DNA of 64,000 nt from Lichenicola sp964236105 (GTDB lineage Bacteria > Pseudomonadota > Alphaproteobacteria > Acetobacterales > Acetobacteraceae), in NCBI GenBank assembly GCA_964236105.1, contig CAXSBC010000003.1, forward strand, positions 372,001 through 436,000. The letters are read 5' to 3'. Below are positions 60,639 through 64,000 of this stretch, piece by piece (position 1 is the stretch's first letter; each line of letters starts with the position of its first letter). The notes beneath the pieces are model-generated. The model had not been told where the DNA came from. It made no database searches and worked only from the letters and a program-made list of their open reading frames with translations. Both the position numbers and the translations under genes were made by a program.

Positions 60639-62546
60639 ATGGCTGATATCTCTGACGTCGAGGCAGCACTTTGTAGCCTCGTCGAGCAGGCAGTTTATCC
60701 GAACGGGACCTCACAGCCGAGCGTGAGCGATACAGTCATCAAGATCTATAGGGGTTGGCCGACAAACCGTGCACTGAATGCAGACCTTGCAAGCGGCTAC
60801 CAGACCGTCACGGTGTTCAGTCGCGAGCACAGCACCAGAGACACTTCCCGTTATGCCCGCTTGTGGAGGACAGTGTCTGAAACCTCACCTACTCTAACCG
60901 TCCAGATAATAGGCGATACAGCGTCTTTTGGCGGTAACGGCGGAAGCGGACAAACCGCCGGTCTGACTGCCGATGGCGTTGCATACTCCTGGACATTGAG
61001 CGCTGCGGACACACCGTCAACTGTCGCGACCTCGTTTGCGCAGCTGATCCCGGGAGCAACGGCGGCTGGCGCATCCGTGACGGTGAGTGGTGCACGACTG
61101 ACCGGCAGGATCGTCGGAAGCGGAACGGCGGTCATGGAAACGCGGCGGCAAGAACAAGGCATCATGATTGCCGTGTGGTGCCCAACGCCTGCCGGGCGGG
61201 ATCTTCTGGCGGCGAGCATCGACAACAGCCTTTCAGATATCGACTGGTTTGAGCTGTCAGACGGCACAAGCGCCCGATTGCAGTATCGAGAGACTTTTGA
61301 GACAGACGTTTCGGAGAATGCAAATCTTTATCGACGCAATCTTGACTACCTGATCGAGTACCCCACCACGCTGGTGATGACCGGCGCCCAGATGCTTTTT
61401 GGGGTGGGAACGTTGGGGGGATCCGGACCTGAGGTCGGTTTCGGCTGTGTCCTGCCATCTGCCAAGCTGGTCGTGCCGCCTCTGGGTGCCGTTCGCTTCG
61501 ATGGCTGGTATGACCCGTTGAATTCGATTGATCAGCAGTGCGCAACGGCTCTTTCAACAGCAAGCTATCGGGATCGGCTTCCTTCCAATGCTGAGGTTGT
61601 CGACGGGGTCGCGAGTTGGCCGCGGGCGACGCAGGCAACGATCGATGCTGAAATTGCTGCTGCCCTGCAGGCGGGATTGACGTTTTGGGCGTTCGACAGC
61701 TATCAACCAGATGATACACTCAGCTTGGCACTGCAGCTTTATCTGAGCAGCAGCCTGAGGAGTCGCCTCCGCTTTTGCATGCTCGGACAGACGTCGAACT
61801 GGGGAGACGGGGGACAGGATCAAGCATCGTTGCTGCGCGACATCATGATGATGACCCAGCCCAACTACATGACGGTACTTGATAACCGGCCTCTATATCT
61901 GGTGCTCGATTCCTCACCATCACAAACCGCGGGGTTGCCGGCGGGCGGAGTAGCGGCAGCCATTGCCATGGTGCGAGAGCAAGTACAGGCTGCAGGAGGC
62001 GGCAACCCTTATATCGTTTGGCTTTCCGGTGCAGCTCTTGCTGATTACTCAAATATCACTGCGGCCATACTCGCGGGAGCGGATGCAGCTGGCGCCTATG
62101 CGGTACCTCGCCTGGACGGTTCAGAACAACCCTATTCGTCGCTGACGGCAGCAGCACGAAGCGACTGGCAGGCACGAGGAACAAGCGGTTATCCGATGGT
62201 GCCGACTGCCATGTGCGGATGGGATCAGCGACCGCTGGTCGAGACACCTCAGCCGTTCTATCCAATTTCGACAAGTCTTACGCTCGACAACTACTACGAT
62301 CGTCCAAGCAACACCGAACTTGCGGCGCACGTCGTCGAGATGGTCAACTATTTGGTGTCCAACCAGGCGTCATGCCCGGCGCAGATCGGCCTGATCTATG
62401 CCTGGAATGAGCTCGCTGAGGGTGGGTGGTTGATGCCAACCTATAGCACCGAAGGTCCTGATGCCGGACGTGTCGCCGCAGTCGGAACAGCGCTCGCCGC
62501 TGCGGTTCAGCAATCATCGGCTCCTCAAATCGACCTTATCAACTGA
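60639..62546 (+). CDS. tail-region protein with GH99/GH71-like glycosidase domain
   Basis: This 635-residue protein, from ATG 60639 with AAGAGGAGAG upstream, looks like a fusion. Residues 1 to about 255 resemble phage neck/tail proteins (ADISDVEAALCSLVEQAVYP, DVSENANLYRRNLDYLIEY). From about residue 285 it reads like GH99/GH71-like glycoside hydrolases: RFDGWYDPLNSIDQQC, AGLTFWAFDSYQPDD, NRPLYLVLDSS and, at residues near 589, YAWNELAEGGWLMPT, which resembles the WbsX/GH99 end motif. It could degrade host surface polysaccharide during adsorption. It lies two genes before the tail sheath. The family match is by motif only. Confidence 0.72.
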   Translation: MADISDVEAALCSLVEQAVYPNGTSQPSVSDTVIKIYRGWPTNRALNADLASGYQTVTVFSREHSTRDTSRYARLWRTVSETSPTLTVQIIGDTASFGGNGGSGQTAGLTADGVAYSWTLSAADTPSTVATSFAQLIPGATAAGASVTVSGARLTGRIVGSGTAVMETRRQEQGIMIAVWCPTPAGRDLLAASIDNSLSDIDWFELSDGTSARLQYRETFETDVSENANLYRRNLDYLIEYPTTLVMTGAQMLFGVGTLGGSGPEVGFGCVLPSAKLVVPPLGAVRFDGWYDPLNSIDQQCATALSTASYRDRLPSNAEVVDGVASWPRATQATIDAEIAAALQAGLTFWAFDSYQPDDTLSLALQLYLSSSLRSRLRFCMLGQTSNWGDGGQDQASLLRDIMMMTQPNYMTVLDNRPLYLVLDSSPSQTAGLPAGGVAAAIAMVREQVQAAGGGNPYIVWLSGAALADYSNITAAILAGADAAGAYAVPRLDGSEQPYSSLTAAARSDWQARGTSGYPMVPTAMCGWDQRPLVETPQPFYPISTSLTLDNYYDRPSNTELAAHVVEMVNYLVSNQASCPAQIGLIYAWNELAEGGWLMPTYSTEGPDAGRVAAVGTALAAAVQQSSAPQIDLIN

Positions 62547-62556
62547 CGGGACAAGC

Positions 62557-62739
62557 ATGAACAAACCCACTCCGCCCGCTCTGGTCGTGCTGCACGCATT
62601 CGGTCGCTACGGGCGCGGCGACATGATCACCGACCCGGCGACGATCCGCGCTATCTTGGACGGCGGCAACAGCGCGCTTGTCGTCGTTCCGGTTCTACCG
62701 GCTGGTGGTGCCACAGCAACCCCAACCGAGGAGCATTAA
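62557..62739 (+). CDS. small phage protein upstream of the tail sheath
   Basis: This 60-residue protein starts MNKPTPPALVVLHAFGRYGR and reads GDMITDPATIRAILDGGNSA, then ends in a short polar tail (ATPTEEH). It has no membrane segment. Small proteins of this type often accompany tail genes, but I know no function. The sheath gene begins three bases after the stop. Confidence 0.5.
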   Translation: MNKPTPPALVVLHAFGRYGRGDMITDPATIRAILDGGNSALVVVPVLPAGGATATPTEEH

Positions 62740-62742
62740 GGG

Positions 62743-64000
62743 ATGGTGCAAGTCACGCAGGCTGGTGCCGTGAATACTGCGGCCCTGGTCGTTCCCGATC
62801 TTTATGTTCAGATCGCCTCGCCACAAACGCTCGCGCTGAACGGGGTGGCGACCGACCGCGTCGGTATCGTGGGGACGGCTTCCTGGGGGCCAGTCAATCA
62901 GCCAGTCGTCCTTGGTAGCATCGCCGACTATACGAACGCGTTCGGATCCATTGTCGCACGCAAATACGATCTCGGCACACCGATCGTTTGTGCGCAGCAG
63001 CAAGGAGCTGCGTCATTTGTCGGCGTCCGCGTCACCGACGGAACTGACGTTTCCGCTACCTATGCGCTTCTCTATAGTAACAGTAGTTACCCGATGCTGC
63101 TGACAGCTGTCTGTTCGGGAACAAGAGGCAACCAGGTCAACCTGGAGCTGATGGCTGGCACGCGTTCAGGAACGTGGAAGCTGACGCTGCAGATGCCTGG
63201 GCAGCTGGCGGAGGTCTTTGACAACATTGACGCCACTGCCGGCAACCCGACCTTCTGGCTGAATCTGACGAGCGCGGTCAATGGCGGTACTGGTCCAACA
63301 CGGGGTCCATCGGCACTGTGTGTTGCCATTGCCGGCAACGGCCCGACGATGGCGCCGCAGGTAATCTCGAACCAGTATCTGCTTGGCGGTACCGACGGGG
63401 CGGCTGGGGTAACGGCGGCGACGCTGGTCGGCAATGACGGTCTTTCACGAACAGGCATGTATGCGCTGCGTGGACGCGGGTGTGCGCTGGGTATTTTGTC
63501 GGACTGCGACGACTCAAGTCAGTGGACGGTGCAAAGCGCGTTCGGCCTGTCCGAAGGGATCTACATGATCCTCGTCGGACCAAGCGGTGACAATATCGCA
63601 TCTGCCACCCAGGTAAAGCAGCAGATCGGCCTCGACAGCTACACGACGAAACTGATGTTTGGCGACTGGTTGTTCTGGTACGATCAAAGTAATGGGTTGA
63701 CGCGTGTGGTCAGCCCTCAGGCCTTCGTGGCTGGATGCCTTTCAAATCTGTCCCCTGCGCAGTCGAGTCTTAACAAGCGGCTCGCGGGCATCGCCGGCAG
63801 CCAGAAGAGCGGGCTTGCGTCAAGCGGACAGGCGCTGACCTACTCGTCGGCCGAACTTCAGGCGTTGTTCTCGGCGGGTATCGACGTGATCTGCAACCCG
63901 GCTCCCGGAGGTTCTTACTGGACGGTCAGGTGCGGCCACAACAGTTCAAGCAACGCCGTCGTCAGCGGTGACAATTATACCCGCATGACCAACTTCATTG
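62743..64000 (+). CDS. phage tail sheath protein, N-terminal part (runs off the window)
   Basis: From ATG 62743, 419 codons are present before the right edge cuts the gene. The start MVQVTQAGAVNTAALVVPDL leads to DRVGIVGTASWGPVNQPVVL and FGSIVARKYDLGTPIVCAQQ with ASFVGVRVTDG, the N-terminal pattern of contractile tail sheaths of Mu gpL and P2-like type. The Rossmann-like insertions continue to SPQAFVAGCLSNLSPAQSSL. A contractile tail makes this a myovirus-type prophage. The sheath polymerises around the tube and contracts on infection. Confidence 0.85.
   Translation, partial: MVQVTQAGAVNTAALVVPDLYVQIASPQTLALNGVATDRVGIVGTASWGPVNQPVVLGSIADYTNAFGSIVARKYDLGTPIVCAQQQGAASFVGVRVTDGTDVSATYALLYSNSSYPMLLTAVCSGTRGNQVNLELMAGTRSGTWKLTLQMPGQLAEVFDNIDATAGNPTFWLNLTSAVNGGTGPTRGPSALCVAIAGNGPTMAPQVISNQYLLGGTDGAAGVTAATLVGNDGLSRTGMYALRGRGCALGILSDCDDSSQWTVQSAFGLSEGIYMILVGPSGDNIASATQVKQQIGLDSYTTKLMFGDWLFWYDQSNGLTRVVSPQAFVAGCLSNLSPAQSSLNKRLAGIAGSQKSGLASSGQALTYSSAELQALFSAGIDVICNPAPGGSYWTVRCGHNSSSNAVVSGDNYTRMTNFI

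Noticed and set aside
52468..64000. Gene transfer agent or tailocin instead of a prophage
   Set aside because: Small and large terminase, portal, scaffold, capsid and contractile tail occur together in phage order. A tailocin would lack head genes, and the order and intein do not match the known alphaproteobacterial gene transfer agent.
1..64000. CRISPR arrays, insertion sequences, rRNA genes
   Set aside because: No array of spaced repeats, no transposase-like frame and no rRNA sequence was seen; the only tandem repeat is the 17-bp one at 30115.

Overview
The window is GC-rich bacterial chromosome. Gene content and protein style point to an alphaproteobacterium, most likely Rhodospirillales/Acetobacteraceae: a type III pantothenate kinase, RNase J, a short ProS without the INS editing domain, an alphaproteobacterial-type LolC/E-LolD pair, a topoisomerase IB, an ELM1-family protein, GatCAB, and small RNAs that look like the alphaproteobacterial alpha-r8 (MmgR) family. 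No rRNA gene is present, so the genus cannot be fixed.

Layout. 1-7.0 kb: the 3' end of a complex I operon (nuoJ end, nuoK, nuoL, nuoN, with nuoM absent from its usual place), running tightly into birA, coaX and RNase J. 7.0-12 kb: a regulatory gap with hairpins and a possible small RNA, then proS, lolC/E, lolD and topoisomerase IB. 12-17.3 kb: dnaE, then two adjacent minus-strand genes that each carry a frameshift (an acyltransferase and an unknown protein). 17.5-24.9 kb: rpsB-tsf, recO, a minus-strand dehydrogenase/MFS pair, and parC. 24.9-31.4 kb: a minus-strand run of bpt, penicillin-acylase-like enzyme, hemB, an M14-like deacylase and argE. 31.5-39.3 kb: two glycosyltransferases, a DEAD-box helicase, an ELM1-family protein, a 630-residue protein I do not recognise and an alpha/beta-hydrolase-like protein. 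39.4-50.4 kb: housekeeping genes (dgt, pncA, htpG, a lytic transglycosylase, N-formylglutamate amidohydrolase, heme oxygenase, ruvX, gatCAB) with two tRNA-Val, one tRNA-Ser and a well-supported alpha-r8-like small RNA.

50.5 kb to the end: after tRNA-Ser the composition becomes more AT-rich. From about 51.3 kb the window holds the morphogenesis half of a contractile-tailed (myovirus-type) prophage: two regulator-like genes, a sigma70-like promoter followed directly by a strong terminator, then small and large terminase, portal, scaffold, major capsid protein, several connector and tail genes and the start of the tail sheath. The head and tail genes all lie on the plus strand in standard phage order. 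No integrase, lysis gene or second attachment site lies inside the window, so the prophage continues to the right.

Most interesting signals. (1) The large terminase is split inside its Walker A loop by a 218-residue intein with the W-C-T residues of class 3 inteins and apparently only a remnant endonuclease region. (2) The regulator, promoter and terminator arrangement ahead of the terminase genes looks like a lambda-type Q/pR'/tR' late-gene switch. (3) A tail-region protein carries a C-terminal domain resembling GH99/GH71-like glycoside hydrolases, immediately upstream of the sheath gene. (4) nuoM is missing between nuoL and nuoN. (5) Two candidate alpha-r8 RNAs occur. (6) Two frameshifts lie close together between dnaE and rpsB, and one tRNA-Val has an apparent extra D-arm base; these could be real decay or assembly error.

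Other intergenic space: 38142-38427 (286 nt) between the unknown 630-residue gene and the hydrolase-like gene shows no convincing gene or terminator.
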